DNA of 64,000 nucleotides from Anaeramoeba flamelloides (taxonomy: Eukaryota; Metamonada; Anaeramoebidae): the NCBI GenBank assembly GCA_027625915.1, contig JANTQA010000026.1, positions 5,270,001 through 5,334,000 on the forward strand, in the 5' to 3' direction. Positions 21,193 to 33,783 of this stretch are shown piece by piece; position 1 is the first letter of the stretch, and each line of letters begins with the position of its first letter. A program made the position numbers and the translations under genes. The notes below the pieces were generated by a model. That model was not told the origin of the DNA and made no database searches. It worked only from the letters and a program-made list of their open reading frames with translations.

Positions 21193-22007
21193 TTTGGTAA
21201 CCAATTAATAATCTTCTTGATGGTCTTTTCGTCAAGTCAAAAAAAAAAATTTGATAAAGGATATTTTAATTTTGATTACTAAAAAAAAAACTCGAAAGTG
21301 AGAGCAGAGAAATCAAATCTCAAAATAATACATTGTCATTTCTCTCCTATACAAAATTATCAAGATAAATTTTTATTGTTTCCAACACAAATGAAATCGA
21401 ACAAGTATTAAAAAATTTATATTTGAATTATTTTATTCTATTTTGAAATTCTTGTTATTTCCAATATTTCAATCATTTTTTAAATTTATTATTACTATTT
21501 GTTGCAAAATAAATGGAACAAAATTTTCATTCAACTTTCCAAATAAAGATTGTATAAATCATTATAAATTCCAAATTTTTCAAATCCATAAATAGCTTAA
21601 ATTATAAGTACCAATTTAGAATTGGGTTCTTTGATGATTTTATTCTCATTCTTGGAAAGTGATTTTTGAGGAAAGCTGAATGAAAATTTTGATCTCTTTA
21701 TTTTACAATTAATAGTATTTTGTGTATTTTAAAATATCCCAGAAAACAATAAAAATAAAATCATGCTCTTATTTTCAAATTAAAAAATGAAAATTTTTAG
21801 TTCACATTCCAAAATATTTTTCTAGTTTTTAAAGTCAAAGAAAATCCTCAAAGATCTTTACAATATTGTTTAGAAATTATATTGTTAGACTGTAAATTAA
21901 ACTTTCTTTTGATAACTTGAAGACAAAATTTTTACTTTGGTAATTTGATTGTAGGAGTAATAATGAATTTTCATTTTGAAAATTGAAATAAAAATTTTCA
22001 TTTATTA
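21193..22007. other. Duplicated 3' flank of the RING2-UBL gene
   Basis: Apart from one S-family MITE (21495-21715) this is non-coding. It is nearly identical to 33056-33783, and the unoccupied site for the 1.2-kb T1 element lies at about 21282. Confidence 0.6.
21495..21715. mobile_element. S-family foldback MITE, 221 bp
   Basis: TA|CTATTTGTTGCAAAATAAAT at the left and the inverse ending CAATTAATAG|TA at the right. Arms of about 48 bp include AAAATTTTCATTCAACTTTC and GAAAGCTGAATGAAAATTTT. The duplicated copy is at 33271 and a nested copy at 60488. Confidence 0.75.
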
Positions 22008-22775
22008 AGGGATTAGCTTCTGACAAGGAGAAGCCTACGATCAAAGTCTGTTATTATTGTTTGTAAACTATATTAGTGCTAAATGGTTTAAATGTCTCTA
22101 AAAAAATCAATTGGTCAAGTAGTAATATTTGTTGATCTCATCAATTAAAAATGATCTTGTATTAGTAAAAACCCGAAGAATTTTGGAAAAAAAATCTGCC
22201 TTTCTGATCAAATTTAAAGGTTGAATTTTCAATATTCAGACTTTAAAATTCCAAAATATCTTTCTTAAATTTGTGGCGAAATGTAGATTAGTTGATAAAA
22301 AATACACTTTTTTTAATAAAATTAAATAATTAACCAATAGATTTTTTTGACTAATTATTTCTGAAATATTTGAAATATATTGATGTTAAAATTAGCTGTA
22401 GAAAAAGGAAACAAAAATTATTGGATTTTGGGTTTTTATGGTGATGATTATTGAGTTAAAATTTGAAATTAAAAAATTATATAAAAATAGTTACTTTTAG
22501 AAGTTCTAAATATGAATTATTAAAGAAAGAAATATTTTTATTTTGGATTTCTATTTTTAGATTTGGAAAAGGATTTTTTGAAAAAGCATTTCAAAAAATG
22601 AATATTTTTAATAGTGATGATTAGTAAAAAATGTAAGAAATTGTTGTTCGATAAGATTTATACTAGATTTTTTAGAGTCACAGAAACTATTTGAGACGTG
22701 ATAAGAACTAATACCTTTTCCACCCAATTACAAAATACTTTGATTAGAGACGAATCTAGGGTGAAGACAATCCCT
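22008..22775. mobile_element. 0.77-kb TIR element, family FB, copy 1
   Basis: It starts TA|AGGGATTAGCTTCTGACAAG and ends with the related inverse GAAGACAATCCCT. Arms of about 100 bp include AATCAAAGTCTG and CAAAATACTTTGATTAGAG. Internal sequence is non-coding. Other members are at 4898, 33784 and 40602. Likely non-autonomous. Confidence 0.75.
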
Positions 22776-22981
22776 TCAAAACACAAATAATTTTTTTTTC
22801 TATTTTTCGCAGGAATTAATGATTACAATCCCTGGAATTTGAAAAAAAAATTATCTTGTGTCGGGTGTCGTGGCTTGTTATTTTGATATCTTGTCTGATG
22901 GATCTTCTGCTTGGTTTGTATTTTAAAAGTGGTTCAAGATAGTAATTTTTGACAATTTAATTTTTTTTTCTAAAATCCGAA

Positions 22982-23425
22982 TTGAAGATTCTAAGACTAA
23001 TATACCTGAGTATAAGTTCTAAAACAAATTGTATTTGTGGGTTTATGATTATAATTTTTTTATCAAGTTTGGTTTTATTTGGAGCTTTTAAGGGTCTAGG
23101 CATTTCGGTGAATATGTACCATACTCAAGTGGTGACCAATGGCCAAAAAGGGTATTGTGAAATAGCCCTTCTTTTGGTTGACAAAATTCAAATAACAAAA
23201 ATAATTTCAAGAGGATCATCTTTGACAAAAAATTCAACGAAGAAAAATAAGTTTAAAAGAGTTCTCAATTTAAAAAAAACAAAATTTGTAAAAAAAAATC
23301 ATCTTTTCTCATTTTCTATTTCCAAATGCTTAAATTTCTTTAATTTAAAACAAATTGCTTTCTTGAATTTGGCAATCAATTTAATTCGATTTCATCTGAT
23401 TTGTGGTTATTTTGTAACCCTCTAA
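22982..23425 (+). pseudogene. Unrecognised open frame, probably a gene remnant
   Basis: A 147-codon frame without an ATG at its start; internal methionines occur. It has a hydrophobic segment (IIIFLSSLVLFGAFKGLGI) and a basic middle. The duplicated copy at 35340-35785 retains the nucleotide sequence but with several frame breaks, so there is no sign of protein-level constraint. No domain recognised. It may be non-coding DNA. Confidence 0.2.
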
Positions 23426-23509
23426 ATTTGACCAAGTAAATGATTAGGTAATATTCAATCAATAAAAATAAATAATTTGAAAAATGAAAAAAACGAAAAA
23501 AAAATCAAC

Positions 23510-23790
23510 TAGATCTCAAAAAGCGCCAAAGAGAGACACTTCAAAACGGACATAGTTGTTTTCAAAATTGTAATTAAGAACGATTCTAATTGGAAATTGA
23601 GTGTAAGTTCTTGGGCGCTTTTTTCTAAAAATGTCCTCATTTTTCATTGTTGATTTTTGGAGATCGATCGTACATCATAGGTTGGTTGGTTTTTGATTGG
23701 TGTTAGGTACTCAATAAAATTACTAAAAAGTGTTTTTCCCTAACAGAATAAAAAATTTCACCGTAATGACTAAACTCTTAAGAAAAAAAA
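23510..23790 (+). repeat. Small foldback-like repeat with AAAAAGCGCC arms
   Basis: The left arm AAAAAGCGCCAAAGAGAGAC (about 23520) and right arm GGGCGCTTTTTTC (about 23617) are inverse related. Related copies are at 35870-36150 and, inverted and diverged, at 5690-6095. Non-coding. Confidence 0.45.
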
Positions 23791-24605
23791 TTTTTTTATT
23801 GAGTAAAGAAATGGGTAAAATTTCGATGATGAAACGACTAATTACCTTTTCAGTTTTAAATATATATATCCCTTCTTATTCGTTTTAGATTCTTCAATTT
23901 GGTTTTTATAAAAAAATAAATAAAAATTAATTTCTTGAACAATCATATTCCATATCATAAGATGATCAAATAGATGATTAATAATATAATAACATGGAAC
24001 ATTACAGAACACAAAATAATTGTTTTTCTTCTTCATATTTTTGTAAATTTTAAAAATAATGAAAGTAGTTTTAAATTGATGTAAATTTATTAAAAAAAAA
24101 TAAAAACCATATCTATTAATTAGTTTTATATTCTAATGAAGAAATCAAAATTTTTATTTCAATTTCCAAAATGAATATTCATTATTACAAATACATTCAA
24201 ATTACCAGAGTAAAAATTTTGTTTTAAAGTTAACTATAACAGGAAGTTTAATTTATTGTACAAAATTATCGTTTCTAAACAATGTTGTCAAGATCTTTGA
24301 GATTTTCTTCAAATTCTAAAACTAGAAAAATATTTTGGAAAGTCAACTAAAAATTTTCTTTTTTTAATTGGAAATAATGAATCTCTTTTGTATCCGATAG
24401 ATCAGAAAATGATTTTGATTAAATAGTGTTATGAGTTTTGTTATATTTTCTAATTTTGATTGAAGAGGTAAGTTTGTTGTGTATTTTCGAAAGTGTAGAT
24501 TTTAGATAGTTTTATTTGATAAATTCTTGAAAATTAAAACAAAAGAAAAATAATCAAATAGTTTTTAAATATATTCAATAACTCATAAATCAAGATTTAA
24601 ATGTC
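23791..24605. repeat. Duplicated upstream flank of tRNA-Asp block 1
   Basis: Non-coding AT-rich DNA shared with 36160-36972 and in its 3' half with 42630-43141. The last 60 bp before the tRNA (for example CAATAACTCATAAATCAAGA) is almost invariant in the three blocks. Confidence 0.65.
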
Positions 24606-24676
24606 TTCCGATTAGTATAGAGGTAGAATGCCTGACTGTCACTCAGGTGGCCGGGGTTCAATTCCCCGATCGGAAG
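24606..24676 (+). tRNA. tRNA-Asp (GTC), intact copy 1
   Basis: Cloverleaf: acceptor TTCCGAT pairs with ATCGGAA, discriminator G (typical for Asp). A-box region TAGTATAGAGGTAGAATG, anticodon arm CCTGA-CTGTCAC-TCAGG with anticodon GTC, T arm with GGTTCAATTCC as B-box. 71 nt, no intron, followed within 8 nt by a T-run that would end Pol III transcription. It supplies the intact pre-insertion target for the LINE found elsewhere in the window. Confidence 0.97.
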
Positions 24677-26440
24677 TACTTCTTTTTTTTTTTAAACATA
24701 CCCACAATAATATTAAGATGATAAACTCTTCAAAAAACCTAAAATAAACTCCATAAATCTTTTTTTTTAGTCAGATTTTAGTCGATTTAAGATCAATTCA
24801 AAAAATGAAAAATGAAAAAAAAATTCATTTTTACCATTTTCTTAAAAATTGAATTTATCACTAATTTCTATTTTTAAACAATTACTACCAATTACACTCT
24901 ATTTAAATTTCTGTTTGATATTTCATTTTTTACAATATTTTTTAAATTTTTTCATTTGCTGTTCAAATTCTCATTTTTTTTTGGAATTTAAAGAAAAATA
25001 ATTCATTTTTTTACTTTTTATTATCTTTCAACAAAAACCTAAAAAATTCCAGATCTTTGTGACAACGAAAGCTCTTCTTCTGAGTGTTGATCCTTTTTTA
25101 GAAATCCAAATTTTATCACATTTTTCTTGTGTTTTTTTTAAAAACTTTATTCTACGATTTTTTTTGAGAATAAATTTACCAAAATTAAATATTATTTATT
25201 TTACACAAACCTTCAAGTGTTTTATTCTCACCTCACAAATTATTGAATCAAACAAACAATAAAAAATGGATCAAAATTCTTGATTTGTGTATCCTGGACA
25301 TTTTTACTTTTCTGTCATTAACAGTTGTTTCATTTTTGGTCTATTTTTTAAAAGCTTGAAAAGTTTCAGTCTTGGACTTCAAGAAAAGGGAACAGACTAA
25401 AAGCATCCAGTAACCATTTGAAAGCTTATTTTTATCAATTTTACAAACCCTACCCTCAAGAATAAATCATTATCAAACAATATATATTTTTGGATATTCT
25501 TGAAATACAAAAGAAAATTGGAGACAAAGCCAAATAGTCTTGGTTTTAATTTTCACTGTCATAATTCATAAAAACTAAAAAACCTTTCACACAAATTAGT
25601 AATAAGAGTCTACTTTCTTGTTCAAAAATATCATAACCAAGAACTAAATTTGTTGGCAAATAAAACTTTGGTTTTTTTAAAAGAAAAAATAATAATAACC
25701 ACGAAATTAAAACTATTAAAATAAAAATCTTTGTTCAATCAAGAAAATCTTGAAAAAATCTCAAAAATACTGTTTTCTCTGAATGGTAGATATTTTTTTG
25801 GATTAAAAAAAAAAAATAGTCTGAAAATAAAAAACAAGAAATGATCATAGATCCACAAATCTAAAAGTAAAAATCAAAACACAAAACCCTTTTATGAATA
25901 ACCAAAATATAAAATGTTATCCAGACTAGTATTTAGAATCTAACTTGGAAAAAATTTTCCTTTTTCTTTTGAAATTGAAATTAGAACAATAATAGACTGT
26001 AATTTGTGGTCATGACTAATAAATCCAAAAATAAATCGTAATTTTTTTTGGATCAATTTTTATCTTTTCGTTGTTCTCAATAACTTTCAAAACATTTGTT
26101 TTCCAACTATAGTCTTGTTGTCAACTAATTTTCAAATTTTTTTTTGTATTTAGACCAATTAATTTCTTCTTCAAAGCTCATAAAAAACATTTTCAAAAAA
26201 CGGAAAATCAAAATTTTGTCCCATTAATTATTCCAAAAGAAACATTACAATATTTTTTTTTCATTTTGATTGGATTGGAAATGAAAACAATTTTAAAGTG
26301 TTCCTATATTTTGTTGTGTGACCAGAGACCTTAATCTGTGTTTTAAAATTTATTCCGTGATATTTTTACTTCTTTTTCCAAATACAACATCCAAGTCACT
26401 AACCAGCGGTATACCGAAGCTAAACTCAAAGTTGAAAGTA
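24677..26440 (+). repeat. tRNA-Asp block 1 downstream flank
   Basis: Paralogous to 15954-17940, 37044-38434 (continuing at 38951-39180) and 51348-52650. It begins with a T-run and AAACATACCCACAATAAT. It includes the block 1 copy of the decaying gene. Confidence 0.75.
25266..25830 (+). pseudogene. Decaying unrecognised gene next to tRNA-Asp (block 1 copy)
   Basis: It starts ATGGATCAAAATTCT like the other copies but meets a TGA at codon 6. Later parts keep RVYFLV-like and KISKILFSLNG-like sequences. Broken by several stops and indels. Confidence 0.4.
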
Positions 26441-28319
26441 CATTCCTTGAATATTTTCAGTGATATTTAAATTATGAAAGTAATTTGTTCAAAATATTTT
26501 GGAATATTTGAATTTTAATGATATTTTGATTAAATTTGAATTTTTTTATATTTTTGATTAAATTTCAACAAAAAATTACTTATTTTTTAGAGATCATTTT
26601 TCTAATTTGATCCTTTCATTTATAGTATTTCTATTTAAATAATCGAACTTTAAGAAACGAATACCAAATTTTCTTCTGTTGATTGTCCGTTTCTTTCTCT
26701 ATTAATGTTTAGGTCTTCTATAACAAAAAAAAACACGCAGTTTTTATTTTGAAACACTAATGAAACTTTTCTGAATAAAATATTTTGACAACAATATAAA
26801 ACATTTTAATGAATACATCAGTTTACTTCGTTTTTTTAGATTTTTTTTTTATGGGAGATCTTGTGTGAATAAAGATTCTTTATTGTGAAGTTAAATTTCT
26901 GTATTTACTGGTTTTTAAATAATATAATAAATTAAATTATAGAAGACTTTTTGTTCCTTACATTCCTTTATTTTTTTACTCTTTTCCTCTGAGATTCCAG
27001 TAATTGATTGTAATTTGAGCTTTCTATTTATTCATTGGTTTTTTTTTAAGTTATAAGGTATTACCAAAAAAGTGTGGCATTATTTTTTACATTTCATAAA
27101 AAATCATCTTTGTTAGTAGAAATTATTCGTTAATTGACAATACCAAATTAAGTTTTATATTAAGAAAAATTGAATCGATGACTGAGGTATTTATTATAAA
27201 ATATATTTGTTAAATTATTTCCAAAAAATGAAAAAAAAAAATCTCACTTTTTTTGGTGAAAACAATGTACAACCATTTTCAATAAAAAACTCGAAATATG
27301 GAAAGAGTCCAAATGATTTTTTAAACAATCAAATTTATTTATATGTTTTGAATTCTATTAGAAATTTTGTTGAAATTGAAACAAGTTATGGAAACGATTT
27401 TTTGGATCAAATTGAAAATAATAAACACCAATAATAACCTCTAAAAAATATCAGAGAAAATTAAGATTGGAAAATTTTTATTTCTTTTCTTTCATTAATA
27501 GAATATTAAGAAAAAATTGAATTATTATCGAGAATCAATAAATGATAGTTAATGATAATGTTTTTTTAAATACTTTTTTGAAAGTTGGGTTTAATAAATA
27601 AGCTTATCTTCAAAAATATTGGCAGATTTTTCATCAGAAAAAAATTAGTTTAATTGTGTTTTTTTTTTGAATAATAAGGTATTTTACTAAATTTTTTCCA
27701 GAAAATAGCCAATATAGATTAATATATAAAAATGTTGTATAACCATTTTATTTTTTGAAAGACGAATGAAAATTGAAAAAAATAATAAAAAAAAAGTTTG
27801 CTACGAATTTTGAAATTTGGCTTATATTTTAAAATGTATTTGCCCCGCTTTTTTGGAAATAGTTTACACATTGTAACTTATAAATCCAAAATAAGGAATT
27901 TGTCTGAATTGAAAAAAAAAAAATTAATCAAAATTTGTACCAATTTAGATTCCAAAGACCTTTATCAAGTACATTTTAACTTTTTTTTATTCACAAATAC
28001 GTTATATTTTGATTTTTACTTTGATTTTCAGGGTCTTTCATAATTTCATGTTTTTTTTTCGTCCTGATCTTTGAATTCTAAAAAGATATTTTTTTTGGAT
28101 CGTTTTTTTTTTTTTTTAACAATGATATACTCCTTTTACACTTTTTTTTTAAATTGAATTTTTTACCAATGAGATCCTTGCAAAATTTTTTAACATTTAT
28201 TAATTTAATTTTATCAATCATAGTTGGGGTAATTTCAGAATATCCTTTTTTCATTCCAAGTCACTCCTTGAGTATGGAACAAATCCACAGTAAATGATAT
28301 GACCCTTATTTATTTTTTT
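26441..28319. other. AT-rich spacer with weak open frames
   Basis: A 75-codon frame at 27207-27434 (internal ATG at 27228, with a hydrophilic stretch NSIRNFVEIETSYGNDFLDQ) is the only frame with protein-like composition. It has no recognised domain and no second copy. The rest is homopolymer-rich. Confidence 0.3.
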
Positions 28320-29333
28320 TTTGAAAAATCAAATCATTTTTTGGACAATTAAAAAAAAAAAAAAAAATTTGTCACCAAAGATGAATTTTAAAATTTATTT
28401 TTATAATATATCCTATTAATATCTAACCACAACTAATGAGTGTGAATTTCTCAAAACTACTACATAATGAAAGTTCGAAATATTTGCACATTATTTTTAC
28501 AACCACAATTTGTTTAAATTTGATTGAGTTAGTTCAAAAAGAGGGTGATTGAACTTGGAAAGTTGTTGAAAAATGATTTTAACACAAGGATCTCATGGAA
28601 ATACTATTTGTTGCAAAAGAAAAGGGACTAAATTTTCATTTCACTTCTAAATATTGTATATAAATATATAAACCAGTTAACTTTTCAGATCTGTAATTCT
28701 GAACAATAAAATATGAATTTTCTCAAATTGAATTATCGACTTTATTGATTTGTGTTAATTCTTGAATTGTGATTATTTTGGAAAGTTGAATGAAAATTTT
28801 GTAATTATCAATTCATTCATATATAAATTCGGATAACTTGTAAAAAGTACAAAAAAGCAAAATAAAATTCTTTTCATAATAAAATATTTTTCAAAATATC
28901 AAGGAATTAACCAACAAAATTGATTTGAAATTGACACACACTATTGTTTTACTGAATTAGGTGATGTAATTTAACCGAAAAAATTGTAACTTTTTACTTT
29001 TTTAATCAAATCAATCGTGTTTTGCCTATTATTGGAAATAATATTGTTAAATGTAAAATAAAAAGATCAAAATTTTCATTCAACTTTCGTTAAAAATCAA
29101 TTATTGAATTAAAAAAAAAATTACCAAAATCTCAATTCTAAAAATTGAAATTAATAATTTCTGATAATTGTTTGAATTACTCATTTACAAAGTTAATTGG
29201 ACTTTTTTAAATTTTTTTTTTGTTGTTGAATGAAAAGTTTATTCCTTTTTCTTTTGCTTCAAATTGAGCATACGGGTTTGTTAATCCAAGGTTTTACAAA
29301 CTGTATATTTCAAAAACAATAAATTCAAACTGA
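28320..29333 (+). repeat. Dispersed repeat W, copy 1
   Basis: About 1 kb shared with 39207-40600. It contains decayed S-family arms (ATACTATTTGTTGCAAAAGA near 28601; TCAAAATTTTCATTCAACTT near 29067) and no ORF. At 29139 it preserves the unoccupied target of the 252-bp MITE present in copy 2. Confidence 0.65.
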
Positions 29334-29531
29334 AGTCAGTTTCACATTTAAGGCACAAACTTTCAACAAAATTTAAGGCACAAAAAAAATCTCAAATTAA
29401 GGCACAAAATTTGGAATTTTTTTTTTTACAATTAATTTTTACTTGAATTTGAGTTTTTGTGCTTTAATTTGAGATTTTTTTTGTGCCTTAAATTTCGTTA
29501 AAAGTTTGTGCCTTAAAAGTGAAACTGACTG
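29334..29531. mobile_element. CAGTCAG-family MITE, copy 8
   Basis: 198 bp; the left terminus lacks the TAC (reads GAAGTCAG), the right end is canonical GAAACTGACTG|TA. Absent from the paralogous site near 40578. Confidence 0.85.
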
Positions 29532-29559
29532 TAATAAAAAATAAATATTTTTCCTTTTA

Positions 29560-30772
29560 AGAAAGTAAGTTTATTTTACAATTTTGAAGAATTTTAATTG
29601 AATAAACTCTACTGAAAAATATTTTTTGAGTGCCAGCAGATATTGAAACCTTGAAACCAAAATCCAATTCGTTGCTCTATTGGCGAAAAGAAAACGAACC
29701 CAAAGTAATTCAGAGTTGAATCTTTCATTTTTCGATTTTGAACATTTTTTTGATTCAATTTTTGATTTTTATTAAATTTGGTTTTGGATCTAGAGATTTT
29801 TTTATTCGAACGAGTGAAATTAATCAAACAATAAACCAAAAAAATATACATAAAAAGGTGTGTAGTTGAAACAAATCTTTTCTTTTAGAAGACCAAACAC
29901 GAAAGATCTCATTTCGAAATAAATTTGTTGAAATCAAAAATGAAAAAAAAAAATAATCAAACAAAACCTATTTTTTTAGATTTTTTTGATTTTATCTACT
30001 TATTTTGTATGAATCCAAACCATTTATTAACCTTGAATTTCTTGTCCCATTGCTATTTATTATTATTTTACTAAACACTTTGTTACAAATTAACTTTCAA
30101 AAATCAATTTTCAATATTTTTATCAAAAAAAGCCAAAACAAAGAATACTATTTCAAAAATTAAAATAAAGGAGTTGAATTCTTGGAATCAAAAAACAAGT
30201 TACAAAAGATTCAAATCAAAATTATTTGAAAAAATTCAAGAAAAACTTTCAATCAGATTCAGAAATATTTTTTCGTTTTCATTTTAATGGTAAATAAAAT
30301 AATTATAAAATCAATCGAATTTGCCCAATAAACCCTCTTTCTCAAGAAGTATAAAAAAAAATCTCTGATTTTCAGAACTAAAACTAGAATTAGATGAATT
30401 AAATGAAAATAGGAATTGTAAATTCGTTTTGGAAATTCTTTAGAAATAAATAGTAATTTCTTTTTCAAAAATTTTAACAAAAATTCGTTTTTCATAAAGA
30501 ATTAAAAACAAAACCAAATAAAGAATAAGTAATTATATAAAATATTATAGATAAGATCAAGAAATAAATGATTTTTATTTATTTTTTTTTGCTCAATATT
30601 TTCATTTTTTGATTTCCATTTTTTTGTTGGTATGAAAATATCTTATACTAAGATAAATTCCACTCTAGTATTTATGAAAATATCAATTTATTTGGCTAAA
30701 GAAATGATTTTAAGAATTCAATTTCACATAAATGGTGGCACTCAAAAAATGAAAAATGTGCTTACTTCATTT
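29560..30772 (-). mobile_element. T1 TIR element, copy a (1213 bp)
   Basis: Flanked by TA. Ends read GAAAGTAAG... and ...CTTACTTCATT, with a subterminal inverted TGGCACTCAAAAAAT near each end. It matches 41359-42567 directly and 31849-33055 in inverse. Read on the minus strand it has Phe/Lys-rich frames conserved in pieces among copies (for example MKDSTLNYFGFVFFSPIEQR near 29700), but no transposase motif that I recognise. Probably a degenerate or non-autonomous TA-targeting DNA transposon. Confidence 0.75.
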
Positions 30773-31028
30773 TAAGAATAAAAATATCACTCTTTTTTTT
30801 TTTGTGACACCAAAAGCAAATTGTAAGATTTTTTTTCCATTATTTTCCCAACTTACTAAAAGTTTTTCAAGATTTTGGTGATTCAAAATTGGAACCAAAA
30901 AAGAAATATATCAAACAACCAAAATCTAAGGTGTTTTTTCTCACATTAAAAGTAAACTCCTATCTATCATAAAAACATTTTTCCTTCTTTTTAATTTCCG
31001 AAACTCCAAACCCATTTCCAATTCAAAT

Positions 31029-31759
31029 ATGCAAGAAAAACGAGAGTATATCAATGGAAATTACCAAAAGTGCCCAAGATGTTCCAAATTAAACTGATTT
31101 TATGGGATTGGGTGTGGCTTTATTCATTTCGGCTGTGGGAAAATTTACTGCAAGTATTGTTTGAAAGAGTTTGGCACCGAATTCGAAGCCTTTGCCCATT
31201 ACAGGTTGGAACACCATGGCACAAACGAAACCATTGTTACACAGGATCTCGACGAGATCTGCTCTTCTGTTGAGTTAATCACAATCGAAGTCCATCGCTC
31301 TAAAATAAAACAAAATTTCACTTTCCTCAAATGCGACACCTTTCAGACATTACGAATGATGACACAACACAATCCAAATGTAAGATTTAGGCAATATGGA
31401 AGCTGGTCCTTTGAGAACCAATTTTTAGAAAACGAAGAAGCCACTTTAGAAAGCCTTGGTATTCAAAACAATTCAACTCTTGAATTTTATCGTATTATGA
31501 GAAAGATGACACCCGGCGTAACCTACAGACTAAGAATTAACATTCTTGATGGAGAAAAATCTTCTGAAAGATTCTACAAAATAAAAACTTGCAGAAAGCT
31601 GATTAAAAGTAAAAAAAAAAGAAAAAACGCAACAGAAAAAACTTGAAACTAATCCACGAAGGCGAATTCCTGAAAGGAAGAGAGAGATTAGACAAGTACC
31701 CATTTTCCAAACACAAGCCATTTTACTTGATCACTAAAGAACAATTTAAAGAACTCTAA
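31029..31759 (+). pseudogene. Broken duplicate of the RING2-UBL-UBL gene
   Basis: Close copy of 20473-21192 with the same start. Codon 23 is TGA (31095-31097; CGA in the parent). The zinc ligand equivalent to Cys34 is Phe (IHF for IHC), and an indel in an A-run near 31608-31620 shifts the frame so that it closes early. The rest remains very similar, so inactivation is recent. It lies between two inverted T1 elements. Confidence 0.85.
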
Positions 31760-31848
31760 TTTGGAAACCAATTAATAATCTTCGTTAGATGGTCTTTTCG
31801 TCAAGTCAAAAAAAAATTTGATAAAGGTTATTTTAATTTTGATTATTA

Positions 31849-33055
31849 AGGGGGTAAGTACATTTTTCATTTTTTGAGTGCCACCATTTATGTAAAACTG
31901 AATTATTCAAATCATTTCTTTCGTCAAATACATTGACATTTTCATAAATACTAGAGTGGAATATATTCTAGTAATAGATATTTTCATACTAAACAAAAAA
32001 ACGCAAATCAAAAAAATGAAAAAATTGATCAAAAAAAAATAAATAAAAATCATTTATTACTTGATCTTATCTATAACATTTGTAACAATTACTTATTCTT
32101 TATTTGGTTTTATTTTTAATTCTTTATGAAAAAATTTTATTTGTAAAATTTTTGATAAACAAATTACTATTTATTTCGAAAGAATTTCCAAAATGAATTT
32201 AAAAATCCGATTTTCATTTATGTTATCTAATTCTGGTTTGGGTTCAGAAAATCAGAGATTTTTTTAATTCTTCTTGAGAATGAGGGTTTATTAGACAAAT
32301 TCGTTTGATTTTATAATTATTTATTTTCCATTAAAATGAGAACTCTAAAAAAATTCAGAATCTGATTGAAATTTGTTATTGAATTTCTGAATTATTTTGG
32401 CCTGAATCTTTTGTAACTGTTTTTTGATTCCAACAATTCAACCCCTTTATTTTTATTTTTGAAATAGTATTCCTCGTTTTGGCATTGTTTGAGAAAAATA
32501 TTTTAAAATTGAATTTTGAAAGCAAATTTGTCACAAAAGTTTTTTGTAAAATAATAATAAATAGTAATGGGGCGAGAAATTCAAGGAAAAAAATTGTTTG
32601 TATTCAAGCAAACTAAGAAGATAAAGAAAACCAATCTTTAAAAATAGGCTTTTATCAATTTTTTTTTTTTTCATTCTTGATTTCAACAAATTTATTTGGT
32701 ATCGTGATCTTTTCTGTTTGGTCTTCTAAAAGAAAATATTTGTTTCAAATGCACACCCTTTCGGATATATTTTGTTGGTTTACTGTTTGGTTAATTTCGA
32801 TTATTGGAATAAACACATTTCTAGATCCAAAACTTTATTTAATAAAACCAAAAATTGAATCAAAAAAAATGTTAAAAATTGAAAAAATTAAGATTCAACT
32901 CTGAATTACTTTGATTCCATTTTCTTTTCACGAATAGACTAGTGGATGGTGTTTTGGTTTCAAAGTTTCAATATCTGGTGGCACTCAAAAAATATTTTTT
33001 CAGTAATGTTAACACAATTAAAAATTTTCAAAATGGTAAAATGTACTTACTTCCT
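31849..33055 (+). mobile_element. T1 TIR element, copy b (1207 bp), inverted relative to copy a
   Basis: TA|AGGGGGTAAGTACATTTT at the left and AAAATGTACTTACTTCCT|TA at the right. The block 1 paralog at about 21280-21290 lacks it, reading GATTACTAAAAAAAAAACTC straight through, so insertion with a TA duplication followed the segmental duplication. A 75-codon frame (32677-32904) has no recognised domain. Confidence 0.8.
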
Positions 33056-33783
33056 TATCAAAAAAACTCGAAAATGAGAGCAGAGAAATCAAATCTCAAA
33101 ATAATACATTGTCATTTTTCTCCTCTTTAAAAGTATCAAGATAAATTTTTATTGTTTCCAACACAAATGAAATCGAACAAGTATTAAAAAATTTATATTT
33201 GAATTATTTTATTCTATTTTGAAATTCTTGTTATTTCCAATATTTCAATCATTTTTTAAATTTATTATTACTATTTGTTGCAAAATAAATGGAACAAAAT
33301 TTTCATTCAACTTTCCAAATAAAGATTGTATAAATCATTATAAATTCCAAATTTTTCAAATCCATAAATAGCTTAAATTATAAGTACCAATTTAGAATTG
33401 GGTTCTTTGATGATTTTATTCTCATTCTTGGAAAATGATTTTTGAGGAAAGCTGAATGAAAATTTTGATCTCTTTATTTTACAATTAACAGTATTTTGTG
33501 TATTTTAAAATATCCCAGAAAACAATAAAAATAAAATCATGCTCTTATTTTCCAATTAAAAAATGAAAATTTTTAGTTCACATTCCAAAATATTTTTCTA
33601 GTTTTTAAAGTCAAAGAAAACCCTCAAAGATCTTTACAATATTGTTTAGAAATTATATTGTTAGACTGTAAATTAAACTTTCTTTTGATAACTTGAAGAC
33701 AAAATTTTTACTTTGGTAATTTGATTGTAGGAGTAATAATGAATTTTCATTTTGAAAATTGAAATAAAAATTTTCATTTATTA
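33056..33783. repeat. Segmental duplicate of 21283-22007
   Basis: Nearly identical to the flank of the intact RING2-UBL gene, including an S-family MITE at 33271-33491. Confidence 0.75.
33271..33491. mobile_element. S-family foldback MITE, duplicated copy
   Basis: Same termini and site as 21495-21715, carried over by segmental duplication. Confidence 0.7.

Noticed and set aside
22982-23425. Membrane protein gene
   Set aside because: The hydrophobic stretch is what AT-rich DNA gives by chance; the duplicate shows frame breaks and no coding constraint, so I list it only as a weak remnant.
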